Assembly: GCF_023638035.1 (NCBI RefSeq) | Contig: NZ_JAKRVX010000006.1 | Location: 97,886-161,885 of the forward strand | DNA from: Natronocalculus amylovorans | GTDB lineage: Archaea > Halobacteriota > Halobacteria > Halobacteriales > Haloferacaceae | Direction: 5' to 3' | DNA: 64,000 nt | In this document: one piece after another, positions 56,797 through 64,000 of the stretch | Layout: each line of letters opens with the position of its first letter | Numbering within the stretch: the stretch's first letter is position 1 | Position numbers and translations under genes: made by a program | Notes under the pieces: model-generated | Told to the model about the DNA's origin: nothing | What the model saw: only the letters and a program-made list of their open reading frames with translations | Database searches by the model: none

Positions 56797-58107
56797 ATGC
56801 GTGTGAGTATCGTCGGCAGCGGCTACGTCGGAACGACGATCGCTACGGCATTTGCCGAGCTTGGTCACGAGGTGCTTGCGGTTGATATTGATCAATCTGT
56901 TGTTGATACAATCAATCGTGGGGAGTCTCCAATCCATGAGCCAGGAGTCCCAGAACTACTTGCAAAGCACAGTGGCGATCGAATTCAAGCGACCACGGAG
57001 TATGACCAAATTCTCAATACAGATGTGACATTCCTTGCGTTATTGACGCCATCAGACGAGAATGGGCATATCAACACCTCATATATTGAGGCCGCTACCG
57101 AATCGCTTGGTGATACGCTTGCTTCAAAAGAGACGGCGCATACGGTGATTGTAAAAAGTACCGTTATTCCAGGAACAACAGAAGACGTCATTGCGCCACT
57201 GTTGGAGTCCGCATCTGGGAAGACTGTCGGTAAGGAGATTCACCTCGGCATGAATCCGGAATTCCTCCGTGAAGGTTTTGCACTGGAAGATTTCCGAAAT
57301 CCAGATAAAATTGTTCTCGGTGCCGAAACACCGCGTACGCACGATCAGATGGAAGCCGTGTTCACACCCCTCATCGAGCAGGTTGATACACACGTTATCC
57401 GAACCGGCATTCGAGAGGCAGAGATCATCAAATACGCAAATAACGCATTCTTAGCCACAAAAATCAGCCTCATCAACGAACTTGGCAACATCTGCAAAGA
57501 GTACGACGTCGATACCTACGAGGTTGCTGATGCGATCGGCAAGGATGATCGGATCGGTGAACGGTTCCTTGCAAGCGGGGTCGGTTGGGGTGGCTCCTGC
57601 TTCCCAAAAGATGTTGCTGCACTCATTGCAGCCGCACGTGAGAAAGGCTATGATCCAACACTGCTTTCTGCGGCTGTTGAGGTCAATGCTAAACAACCAG
57701 CACGGATGCTTGAGTTGCTTGCATCCCACACTGACCTGTCCGGCAAGCGAATTGCGGTGCTTGGGCTCTCATTCAAACCGGGAACGGACGACATTCGTGG
57801 CTCCCGTGCGGTTCCAATTATTGACGAACTCCTTACCCGTGGGGCAACTGTCGTTGGGTACGATCCAGTCGCAACAGCAAACATGCGAGAACAATATCCA
57901 GATCTCAGCTACGCAGACAGCGCAAAAAGTGCACTCTCTGGTGCGGATGGTGCTGTTGTTGTCACTGATTGGGACGAATTTAGTGCGATCGATGCTGAAA
58001 CGTTTGGAACGATGGCACAGCCGATCGTTATCGATGGGCGGCGAATAATCGACCGAAAACAGATTGAGTCAGTTACGAACGGACGATATGAAGGACTAAC
58101 GTGGTAG
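56797..58107 (+). CDS. aglM: UDP-glucose 6-dehydrogenase
   Basis: A 436-residue nucleotide-sugar dehydrogenase. NAD motif G-S-G-Y-V-G-T-T, central N-P-E-F-L-R-E-G, catalytic cysteine in G-W-G-G-S-C-F-P-K-D near 267, and C-terminal K-P-G-T-D-D-I-R-G-S. It oxidises UDP-glucose to UDP-glucuronate. The frame continues upstream to 56710 but those 29 residues lack similarity. Start ATG 56797. Product would be built into glycans together with the adjacent transferase. Confidence 0.9.
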   Translation: MRVSIVGSGYVGTTIATAFAELGHEVLAVDIDQSVVDTINRGESPIHEPGVPELLAKHSGDRIQATTEYDQILNTDVTFLALLTPSDENGHINTSYIEAATESLGDTLASKETAHTVIVKSTVIPGTTEDVIAPLLESASGKTVGKEIHLGMNPEFLREGFALEDFRNPDKIVLGAETPRTHDQMEAVFTPLIEQVDTHVIRTGIREAEIIKYANNAFLATKISLINELGNICKEYDVDTYEVADAIGKDDRIGERFLASGVGWGGSCFPKDVAALIAAAREKGYDPTLLSAAVEVNAKQPARMLELLASHTDLSGKRIAVLGLSFKPGTDDIRGSRAVPIIDELLTRGATVVGYDPVATANMREQYPDLSYADSAKSALSGADGAVVVTDWDEFSAIDAETFGTMAQPIVIDGRRIIDRKQIESVTNGRYEGLTW

Positions 58108-58109
58108 GT

Positions 58110-58628
58110 CTAGTCGTCTCCAACGACAACCGCACCCTTCATACCCAACGCAACATGAGGGGTACATTCGTACTGGAATACACCCTCATCTTCGAACGTA
58201 TATTCAAATGTGTGGCCTGCTTCATCCACAGTTTCGCTTTCAAACACATCATCAACCTCTGCCACGTTGTGTCCACCTCCTTCTCCAGTCCACTCGAACA
58301 CGACGGTTGTTCCGGGGTCGACTCTGATTGCTGCGGGGTCAAACAGCAGTCCATCACTGCCAGCACCAACTGCTACGTCTACGGTATCCTCACCACGAAG
58401 ATCGGCTGTCCCATCATAGTTTTCAACATCATCGAACCAGTCACCGTAGTCTGGCTCTGGTGGTTGGTCACCGTTTCCGTTTCCATCTTCGTCTTCTCCA
58501 CCACCGTTTCCTGGGTCCACGCCATTTCCATTATCTTCATTTCCAGCACAGCCTGCAAGCGCAACTACGGTGGCACTTGCAGCAACAGTTTTAACAAACG
58601 CTCGTCTATCGAGTAACTCCCCACTCAT
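58110..58628 (-). CDS. Halocyanin (Tat-exported blue copper lipoprotein)
   Basis: A 172-residue protein with Tat signal R-R-A-F-V-K-T and lipobox L-A-G-C (about residues 7-24). An acidic Gly/Asn/Asp linker of about 40 residues follows, then the plastocyanin-like domain. Copper ligands: H in G-G-H-N-V, and C/H/M in Y-E-C-T-P-H-V-A-L-G-M. Halocyanin carries electrons at the outer membrane surface. Start ATG 58628 is three codons after an ATG at 58637. Confidence 0.92.
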   Translation of the reverse strand: MSGELLDRRAFVKTVAASATVVALAGCAGNEDNGNGVDPGNGGGEDEDGNGNGDQPPEPDYGDWFDDVENYDGTADLRGEDTVDVAVGAGSDGLLFDPAAIRVDPGTTVVFEWTGEGGGHNVAEVDDVFESETVDEAGHTFEYTFEDEGVFQYECTPHVALGMKGAVVVGDD

Positions 58629-58798
58629 TACATGCACTCATAAGTGTTGTACTCGGATAAGCCGGAGTACCGTTCTACATACGTGGTAATCGACCATGGA
58701 TATATGTTGCTGAGACCCTTAGCTATCCGGAGGTACAAGTACGTCTCTCGACACGCAAACGGACACGTTTAATTTTCACGCATCAAAACTGTATAACA

Positions 58799-59182
58799 AT
58801 GCCCCGTCGCTCGACAGTGGATGATTCGCCACCCGAGAGTGGCGTCATTTTAGATGCACTCGGCGACGACGCAACCAGAGATATTCTTGAGACGCTTACT
58901 GAACCAATGACTGCAAGCGAGCTCTCGGATCGATGTGAGATTCCACTCTCTACAATGTACCGAAAGCTTGAACGTCTCACTGACGCATCATTGCTCGTAG
59001 AGCGCACACAAATCAAACGCAACGGGCAACACACAACGCGATATGCTCGAAACTTTGCGTCGGTGAGCGTTGAACTTGATGCGGAATCCAATCTTTCAGT
59101 TGTGATCGATCGGCCTGAAGAAACTGCAACCGCCGATCAGCGTCTTGAAGAGCTCTGGGCACAGATCAAGGAAGAAACTTAG
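58799..59182 (+). CDS. Winged-helix transcription regulator, paired with DUF7521
   Basis: A 127-residue ArsR-like winged helix: D-A-L-G-D-D-A-T-R-D-I-L-E-T-L, then T-A-S-E-L-S-D-R-C and I-P-L-S-T-M-Y-R-K-L-E-R-L as recognition helix; wing near QIKRNGQHTTRY. Paralog of the regulator at 17716. Leads a two-gene operon with a membrane DUF7521 protein, a recurring haloarchaeal pairing from recall. Confidence 0.85.
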   Translation: MPRRSTVDDSPPESGVILDALGDDATRDILETLTEPMTASELSDRCEIPLSTMYRKLERLTDASLLVERTQIKRNGQHTTRYARNFASVSVELDAESNLSVVIDRPEETATADQRLEELWAQIKEET

Positions 59183-59194
59183 AGGATCATACCA

Positions 59195-59467
59195 ATGTAT
59201 ATAGATATCCTACTGATTGCAACGAAAACAACGATCCTATTGCTCGGTGGTAGCATCGCATTCTTTGCATACAAGGCATATCGACGAACCGGAGATCCAT
59301 CACTACGAGCGTTAGTAGTTGGGTTCAGTTTTGTGACACTCGGTGCATTACTCGGTGGCATTGCTGATCAGCTGTTGAATGTTGAACTGGCAACAGGTGT
59401 CGTCATTAATAGTGCACTCACAGCGATCGGCTTCGCAGTTATTGTATACGCGCTATTTCTTGAATAA
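59195..59467 (+). CDS. DUF7521-like membrane protein
   Basis: A 90-residue protein with three predicted helices (about 6-27, 43-62, 68-88). The R-R-T-G-D-P-S-L-R-A-L loop is the signature. It starts 12 bases after the regulator stop and is likely translationally coupled; it may be the sensor or anti-regulator of that HTH protein (inference). Confidence 0.75.
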   Translation: MYIDILLIATKTTILLLGGSIAFFAYKAYRRTGDPSLRALVVGFSFVTLGALLGGIADQLLNVELATGVVINSALTAIGFAVIVYALFLE

Positions 59468-59514
59468 AATAAACAAACTACCTGTAGGCCGTGTTCGGGG
59501 ACCAGTTGACTTCG

Positions 59515-59763
59515 CTACGCGGTACGCTCTATCCGCCACGTCGTGGCACCAGTGTATGACCATTTTTCAATAGTGAGATCAGTCGCTGAGTCTTGGAGTT
59601 TGACAATCAGTGCACCGATCTCTTTCGCCGACAAGCCAACATCGTCTGCAATAAATTTGCTTTTGAAATACATTTCGCCGTTTTCGGCCTTCTGCCGGAG
59701 ATACCGAAGGAGTCTAGCCTCTTTTTCCTGAACTGTCGGGTTTGGGTTGGTTGTAGCGCTCAT
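59515..59763 (-). CDS. DUF7123-like small winged-helix protein
   Basis: An 82-residue protein: LLRYLRQKAENGEMYFKSK, then FIADDVGLSAKEIGALIVKLQ and a C-terminal W-S-Y-T-G-A-T-T-W-R-I. The pattern is a winged helix with C-terminal strand pair, as in a widespread haloarchaeal family (DUF7123). Probably DNA-binding; target unknown. Confidence 0.78.
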   Translation of the reverse strand: MSATTNPNPTVQEKEARLLRYLRQKAENGEMYFKSKFIADDVGLSAKEIGALIVKLQDSATDLTIEKWSYTGATTWRIERTA

Positions 59764-59776
59764 TGTAGTAGACTTC

Positions 59777-60049
59777 TTATTGATTATGATTGTGTCCGAC
59801 GATTAGTGCAAGTATATTTGCTCCAAACAGCCCGAAAAACAGCAGGGCAGTAGCAAGTGTCAGTTCCGTAGTTAACAGTGGTAGGTATGCGAACGGAAGC
59901 ACGATCGCGAGCCAAAAGCTTGCAAATCGAATACCGCGTGCTGCACGAACAGGCAGGTAGTTGACGGAGTCTGAACCACCTTGATGATTCATCGACGTGT
60001 TTGATTCCAGTTGAGTTGCGCTTGCCATGGGAGGAGTCACCGTGTACAT
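59777..60049 (-). CDS. Small membrane protein of unknown function
   Basis: A 90-residue protein with two helices (about 40-60 and 63-85) and His-rich C-terminus G-H-N-H-N-Q. ATG 60049 is 26 bases after a minus-strand TATA element at 60074-60080, predicting a leaderless transcript; ATG 60028 is the alternative. No family recognised. 13 bases upstream of the DUF7123-like gene. Confidence 0.55.
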   Translation of the reverse strand: MYTVTPPMASATQLESNTSMNHQGGSDSVNYLPVRAARGIRFASFWLAIVLPFAYLPLLTTELTLATALLFFGLFGANILALIVGHNHNQ

Positions 60050-60073
60050 TTCAGAATAAGGTGAGATAACCAC

Positions 60074-60080
60074 ATATAAT
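60074..60080 (-). promoter_or_regulatory. TATA element of the small membrane protein gene
   Basis: On the minus strand this reads as a TTATATG-type box about 25 bases before ATG 60049. Confidence 0.45.
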
Positions 60081-60201
60081 ACGGTGAGCGTTACTTTGGC
60101 TTCAGGTTGATTAACCGTAAAACGCTATTGTTCACCACAATTCATAAGCGCTTCAAAAACGATTAGAAATTTTATAACGCTTTTTAAAGCCATATTATCC
60201 G

Positions 60202-60215
60202 GTGTATGTATACAC
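60202..60215. promoter_or_regulatory. 14-base inverted repeat after the carotenoid oxygenase stop
   Basis: GTGTAT-GT-ATACAC, perfect 6-bp arms. It lies 9 bases beyond the carotenoid oxygenase stop codon and could be a terminator hairpin or an operator for the AT-rich promoter region 60080-60200. Confidence 0.35.
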
Positions 60216-60223
60216 TGAAGTTG

Positions 60224-61669
60224 CTATGTCATCGATCGCTGTGGGATCGATTCAGCAGTATAAAACTGCCCATGGAATCCAAATGGGAGTGTTGTTGGGA
60301 GCATACCACGTCCATACTCTGATAGATCGGCCCCAGAAATCAGAATAAGTCCGCTTCGTTCAGTATCTGTATCAAGCGCTGGAACGAGTAGTACACAGTC
60401 GTCTTCGGCTGTTGCTTCAGGCTTTTCAACAACAAGTGGTTCTCCTACAAATATACCATTCTGTGACCACTGTGTTGTTGTGCCTGTTTCGGTATCGACC
60501 TTTGTGATACAGTCTTGTATTTGATGTGGCTCCTCTTGCGTATGTCCTGCGCCGTAGAGGTACCGATACGGCTGACCGTTGTATGATTGGTATGCTATTG
60601 TCGGAAATTCTATCGGTCCAGTAGACAAACTGGTGTTTGTCACAGTAGTATTCACAAAATTCAGTGTGTACCGGTTAAGTCTTCCAGTCGGAATCGTAGC
60701 TCCGCTTTTTTGTAGCCTCTGTAGCGTCAGTGCATCAATAATTGCTGGATCATCGTAGGCAACTAGGTCTACAACTATTTTGTTATTATTTTGATTATAT
60801 GCGTTCACGTGGTGGAACACAAAGAATGGGTCTGTCTCAAGCACCGAAACCACCTCATCCAACGCCCTATCAATTACAAAGAATCGTGTTGCCCCCGTCT
60901 CATCGTATTTAAAACAATTTCCGTATGTGTGCCCACGAAGCGCTCTCTTTGGCGAGAATCTAAACGGTGGCTCTGTCACAACAATATGAGTTGGTGTAAG
61001 GGTAAATGAATGAATATAGGCTGGTTGACTGACCGGAATCGTTGTAATAGTCCGTGTCTTTCCGGTATGCCATTCTGTCTCAAGAAGAACATATGAACCG
61101 CGGCGTCCAAACTGATATCCCAGTGTGATCACAACATCACGGCCGAAATCATACTGAACATGAGCTAACGCACCTGTAATATCCACGTCCGGAACGCGTG
61201 TGAGGCTGGAGTTCGTTTTGAGTGTTTGCTGATCGAATGTGACCGCACGTGCGGTCTCCGTAAGTGCACATGGTTCCGTTGATAAACCCCATCGATCGAT
61301 GTTCACGACACAGTTATCTGTGAACCCACCGCGAAGTGTTAGATATATCCTTCGTAAAACTGAGTGGTCAATATTTGTCCCGAACTGGTCTCTGTAGAGT
61401 TCACCTTTTGTCGTTGCGTAATTGTACTCCTCACTCCGAAGAAATCGACCCGTAAACATAATTTCTCCCTCTGCGATTGCATACCGCCTCAGATACGCGA
61501 GCCCATCAAACCAGTGTGTGACCTCGCGTTCACCGATTTCAAACTTCCCGGGACCATTTCGAAGCAACACCCCAGAGAGCCAATCGGGAATGGTTCCTTC
61601 TATTGTGAGCGGTTCTTCATCGTACTCTTTGCTTATTGATTGTAATCCAGCGCTATATGAGGGATCCAT
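60224..61669 (-). CDS. Carotenoid oxygenase family protein
   Basis: A 481-residue seven-bladed beta-propeller enzyme. N-terminal W-L-S-G-V-L-L-R-N-G-P-G-K-F is the family opening. Four iron-binding histidines are suggested by H-V in ALAHVQYD, H in Y-I-H-S-F-T, H-H in F-F-V-F-H-H-V-N, and H in the final F-G-F-H-G-Q. These cleave carotenoid double bonds, e.g. beta-carotene to retinal for bacteriorhodopsin. No opsin gene is adjacent. The gene is visibly AT-richer and Asn/Thr-richer than its neighbours. Confidence 0.88.
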   Translation of the reverse strand: MDPSYSAGLQSISKEYDEEPLTIEGTIPDWLSGVLLRNGPGKFEIGEREVTHWFDGLAYLRRYAIAEGEIMFTGRFLRSEEYNYATTKGELYRDQFGTNIDHSVLRRIYLTLRGGFTDNCVVNIDRWGLSTEPCALTETARAVTFDQQTLKTNSSLTRVPDVDITGALAHVQYDFGRDVVITLGYQFGRRGSYVLLETEWHTGKTRTITTIPVSQPAYIHSFTLTPTHIVVTEPPFRFSPKRALRGHTYGNCFKYDETGATRFFVIDRALDEVVSVLETDPFFVFHHVNAYNQNNNKIVVDLVAYDDPAIIDALTLQRLQKSGATIPTGRLNRYTLNFVNTTVTNTSLSTGPIEFPTIAYQSYNGQPYRYLYGAGHTQEEPHQIQDCITKVDTETGTTTQWSQNGIFVGEPLVVEKPEATAEDDCVLLVPALDTDTERSGLILISGADLSEYGRGMLPTTLPFGFHGQFYTAESIPQRSMT

Positions 61670-61796
61670 ATCGTTACTTCACTACAGTGGAGTGTAACTT
61701 AGTAGGTTGGCTGTATCAGAAGCTCTGTATAGTTATGTTTGGCTGCGTGGCAGATAGACACTGGGCTTGATGCTACCTGCTGTTGAATGTGTGATT

Positions 61797-62336
61797 ATGG
61801 ACACTCCTACTGAGCGTCATGATGAAATACGATCGATTGCTACCCGTGTTGGATCGCGACTACGGGATCGAAATGAAACTGTTTCGACTGCAGAGTCGTT
61901 GACTGGTGGGATGATTAGTGCAGAACTCACAGCAATACCCGGGTCGAGCGATTATTTCACACGTGGATTTGTGACATATGCCTACGACGCAAAGCGGTCT
62001 GCACTTGCAGTTCCGCGAGAGCTCCTTGATGAGCATGGTGCCGTTGCAGAGGCAGTCGCAACTCGGATGGCACAAAGTGCTCGCGACATAGCGGATACAA
62101 CTTGGGCGATTTCTGTGACCGGCATTGCCGGTCCTGACGGTAGGACTGAAACGAAACCAGTTGGGTTAGTCTACATCGCAATCGCATACGCAGGGCCGTG
62201 GGGAACACAAACCTCAGCTGTTACCGCAGATCGATTTGTATTCGATGGCGATCGTCAGAGTGTTCGACACCAAACGGTCTACACGGCATTGGAATCGCTG
62301 GAAACTGCGATTACACGGTCGAGTCCTGATGAATAA
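61797..62336 (+). CDS. CinA-like nicotinamide-nucleotide amidohydrolase
   Basis: A 179-residue single-domain CinA C-terminal homologue: S-T-A-E-S-L-T-G-G near 32-40, IPGSSDYFTRGFVTYA, SVTGIAGPDG near 105-114, and G-L-V-Y-I-A. It deamidates nicotinamide mononucleotide (PncC activity) or acts in related salvage. ATG 61797 (M-D-T-P-T-E-R) is preferred to ATG 61767/61770. Confidence 0.9.
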   Translation: MDTPTERHDEIRSIATRVGSRLRDRNETVSTAESLTGGMISAELTAIPGSSDYFTRGFVTYAYDAKRSALAVPRELLDEHGAVAEAVATRMAQSARDIADTTWAISVTGIAGPDGRTETKPVGLVYIAIAYAGPWGTQTSAVTADRFVFDGDRQSVRHQTVYTALESLETAITRSSPDE

Positions 62337-62356
62337 CCGTTGCAGCCGAACAACAG

Positions 62357-63547
62357 CTAGTTCGTCGAAATTATTTCAATGACATCTCGGTGCGTCAGTT
62401 CATGTCCTGAGCCGACCTGACGTTTACTTCTACAATCGATTCCATGTAGTAGCCCATCGCCAATATCAGAGTGTAGATGGTATGCAAAATCCTCTGTCGT
62501 GGACTGTTTTGGGAGAATGAAACAATCACGGAAAACCCCTTTTTCGTCTTTGCTCCCATTTGCAGACCCAGGGAAGATTGCCATACAACCAAGTTCATCA
62601 AATAGTGCCGTCTCAAGTGCAGTTTGTACCCCTGTGCCCCCGTATGAGTGGATAAACTCACGAATCTGTTCGAGGCCCGCCTCCTGTTCCGACGAAATAT
62701 CTCCACGAATATCGAACGTATCTTCACCGGCGACATATTCGATTACACCTGCTTCTGCAGCGTTTTTGAGCGCTTTTTCGGCATGTGCACTTGCAGGAAC
62801 GAATGTGAGATGGTCGTATGCAGGATCATTCGTAATCTCTTCCCAGTTTGCTGCTGCTTCTGGGGTATCCATCTTGTTCGCTGCGACAATCATCGGTTTT
62901 GTCCGTTTTCTAATCGATCGTGCCAACTCTTCTCTGTCTTCAGGCTCCCATGTTCCTGGCTCTAATGTAAGGCCCAACCCAAGAATGATCTGCTTAATTT
63001 CGTCTTTGTTTGTTCGAAATGCACTCATCTGCTCTGCAAGATCTTTTTCGATTTCGGCTTCTGCACCATGATATTTTGTCTCGAACTTTTCAATTCCTTT
63101 GTTGAGGATCTCCAGATACCACATGTCAAGTTCGTCCTCAAGAAAATCAATGTCTTCCCGTGGGTCGTGGTTCTCTGTTGGCTCACCCTCGATATCTGTT
63201 TTCCCAGAAAAGTCGACGATATTGACAAGCACGTCCGCTTCATTCAAATCTGTCAAAAATTGGTTTCCGAGACCTTTGCCTTCATGCGCTCCCGGAATGA
63301 GCCCTGCGACATCAACAAGTTTGACTGGGACAAACCGAGTCCCATCCTTACAAGTTCCAACACTTGGTGTGCATGTCTCTTCGAATTCAGGAGCAGCACA
63401 CTCAACACGAACATACGCTTCTCCAACACTTGGGTCGATTGTCGTAAATGGATATGCGCCCTCTGGGACGTCGTTCATTGTTGCTGCATTAAAAAAACTG
63501 GATTTACCCACTGATGGTTTCCCGACCAAGCCAATTTTGTAACTCAT
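62357..63547 (-). CDS. ychF: OBG-family GTPase/ATPase YchF
   Basis: A 396-residue Obg-family protein: G1 G-K-P-S-V-G-K-S-S-F, G3 D-V-A-G-L-I-P-G-A-H, G4 as A-N-K-M-D in place of NKxD with YchF-type ATP preference, and a C-terminal TGS domain with CMAIFPGSANGSKDEKG. It binds ribosomes and stress signals in bacteria and eukaryotes (OLA1). Start ATG 63547 gives M-S-Y-K-I-G-L-V; the frame upstream to 63691 has no similarity. Confidence 0.94.
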   Translation of the reverse strand: MSYKIGLVGKPSVGKSSFFNAATMNDVPEGAYPFTTIDPSVGEAYVRVECAAPEFEETCTPSVGTCKDGTRFVPVKLVDVAGLIPGAHEGKGLGNQFLTDLNEADVLVNIVDFSGKTDIEGEPTENHDPREDIDFLEDELDMWYLEILNKGIEKFETKYHGAEAEIEKDLAEQMSAFRTNKDEIKQIILGLGLTLEPGTWEPEDREELARSIRKRTKPMIVAANKMDTPEAAANWEEITNDPAYDHLTFVPASAHAEKALKNAAEAGVIEYVAGEDTFDIRGDISSEQEAGLEQIREFIHSYGGTGVQTALETALFDELGCMAIFPGSANGSKDEKGVFRDCFILPKQSTTEDFAYHLHSDIGDGLLHGIDCRSKRQVGSGHELTHRDVIEIISTN

Positions 63548-63665
63548 TACCGAAACTGACCTTCCAACAGTCAAAAGCGGTTCTACCTGTCTGTGCTTTG
63601 TGCTAAGGTGCCATGCCGCAACTTGTAGCCGGAGGATTCTTTGTGCATTGTTCTCGAGTATTCGT

Positions 63666-63947
63666 ATGACAGACCACTCGGATGGAGACACCTTCGGTGT
63701 TCAAATCCATCGGACCCTTAACGAGCTCCAGTTTATTGTCCAAGTTCCCTCAGATATTGACTCCGGGTGGACGGACCCCGATACATTTCAGACCCTCGTA
63801 GAAAACCACGTCTGGAACATCCTTGATCAGCAGGCGGTTCTTGAACAGATCGTATCTATGACTGAGCCCGGAGATACTGTGTCTTTAGGTACTATTTCGC
63901 TCCTTCCAAATGGGGACGTAACGTCACACTCGTTACAACTGGAGTAG
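63666..63947 (+). CDS. Small acidic conserved-looking protein
   Basis: A 93-residue acidic protein, no membrane segments: a beta strand pattern F-G-V-Q-I-H-R-T-L-N-E-L-Q-F-I-V-Q-V, a helix (WTDPDTFQTLVENHVWNILDQ), and a final G-T-I-S-L-L-P-N-G-D-V. ATG 63666 chosen over the upstream ATG at 63600. No family recognised; divergent from ychF. Confidence 0.65.
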   Translation: MTDHSDGDTFGVQIHRTLNELQFIVQVPSDIDSGWTDPDTFQTLVENHVWNILDQQAVLEQIVSMTEPGDTVSLGTISLLPNGDVTSHSLQLE

Positions 63948-63981
63948 ATGTCTCTCTTCGAATGAAATGCAAAAAACCCCA

Positions 63982-63999
63982 AAGAGAGAAATCTCTCTT
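63982..63999 (+). terminator. Hairpin downstream of the last gene, possible alternative pairing
   Basis: AAGAGAG-AAAT-CTCTCTT has perfect 7-bp arms. An upstream copy of TCTCTCTT at 63951-63958 could pair with the same AAAGAGAGA arm instead, so two mutually exclusive folds exist. The window ends one base later, so whether a T run follows is unseen. Confidence 0.4.
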
Positions 64000-64000
64000 C

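Noticed and set aside
1..64000. Mobile elements, integrase sites, rRNA, CRISPR arrays or replication origin
   Set aside because: I saw no transposase, integrase, Cas, Cdc6/Orc1 or rRNA sequence and no repeated array; the tRNA 3' ends show no duplicated attachment sequence.

Overview
The window is chromosomal DNA of a halophilic archaeon (class Halobacteria). Protein content points there directly: strongly acidic proteins, haloarchaea-restricted families (halocyanin, RdfA-like, DUF7344/DUF7521/DUF7123/DUF5820-like proteins, the acc operon protein), archaeal TATA boxes often 25-30 nt ahead of start codons (leaderless mRNAs), and an archaeal tRNA intron. Base composition looks close to half G+C, low for haloarchaea (Haloquadratum is the familiar low-GC case), but genes are packed tightly. 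I do not name a species. The hexamer CGATCG is scattered through genes and spacers far more often than chance allows.

Layout. 1-6.6 kb: end of a RimK/RimB-type fusion, a base-excision glycosylase, a fused 3-hydroxyacyl-CoA dehydrogenase/enoyl-CoA hydratase, an intron-containing tRNA-Glu, DsbB, a DASH cryptochrome and a DUF7344-type regulator. 6.7-14.4 kb: four-gene operon of two PrkA-family kinases, a DUF444 protein and SpoVR, behind a long leader with inverted repeats. 14.4-21.2 kb: small conserved proteins, tRNA-Leu(CAA) followed by two hairpins, a winged-helix regulator, a methyltransferase, and an unfamiliar PD-(D/E)XK nuclease-like protein. 21.3-25.6 kb: ribosome rescue (pelota and RqcH) with a DUF4013 membrane protein between them. 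25.7-39.4 kb: ZIP transporter, a SHOCT membrane protein broken by an in-frame amber codon, CBS protein, Elp3, a RecJ-like DHH protein, Yip1, thymidine kinase, an amidohydrolase, tandem HD hydrolases, a two-gene MgtE-type transporter with a divergent PhoU/TrkA-C regulator, and a CDP-alcohol phosphatidyltransferase.

39.5-44.4 kb: propionyl/acetyl-CoA carboxylase (alpha, small and beta subunits) interrupted by convergent GDPD and MOSC genes. 44.5-52.8 kb: a sodium-coupled transporter with a well-defined promoter, two oxidoreductases, succinyl-CoA synthetase and threonine synthase. 52.9-64 kb: LUD protein, RdfA, TspO, AI-2E permease, a UDP-glucose/UDP-glucuronate pair of the AglF/AglM type, halocyanin, an HTH/DUF7521 pair, a carotenoid oxygenase, CinA-like amidase and YchF.

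Most genes are ordinary chromosomal housekeeping; I see no transposase, integrase, CRISPR array, rRNA or replication origin. Points worth a second look are the CGATCG iteration, the tRNA-Glu intron, the amber-interrupted SHOCT gene, the PD-(D/E)XK/wHTH protein, the twin-kinase SpoVR operon, and several perfect inverted repeats at promoters.
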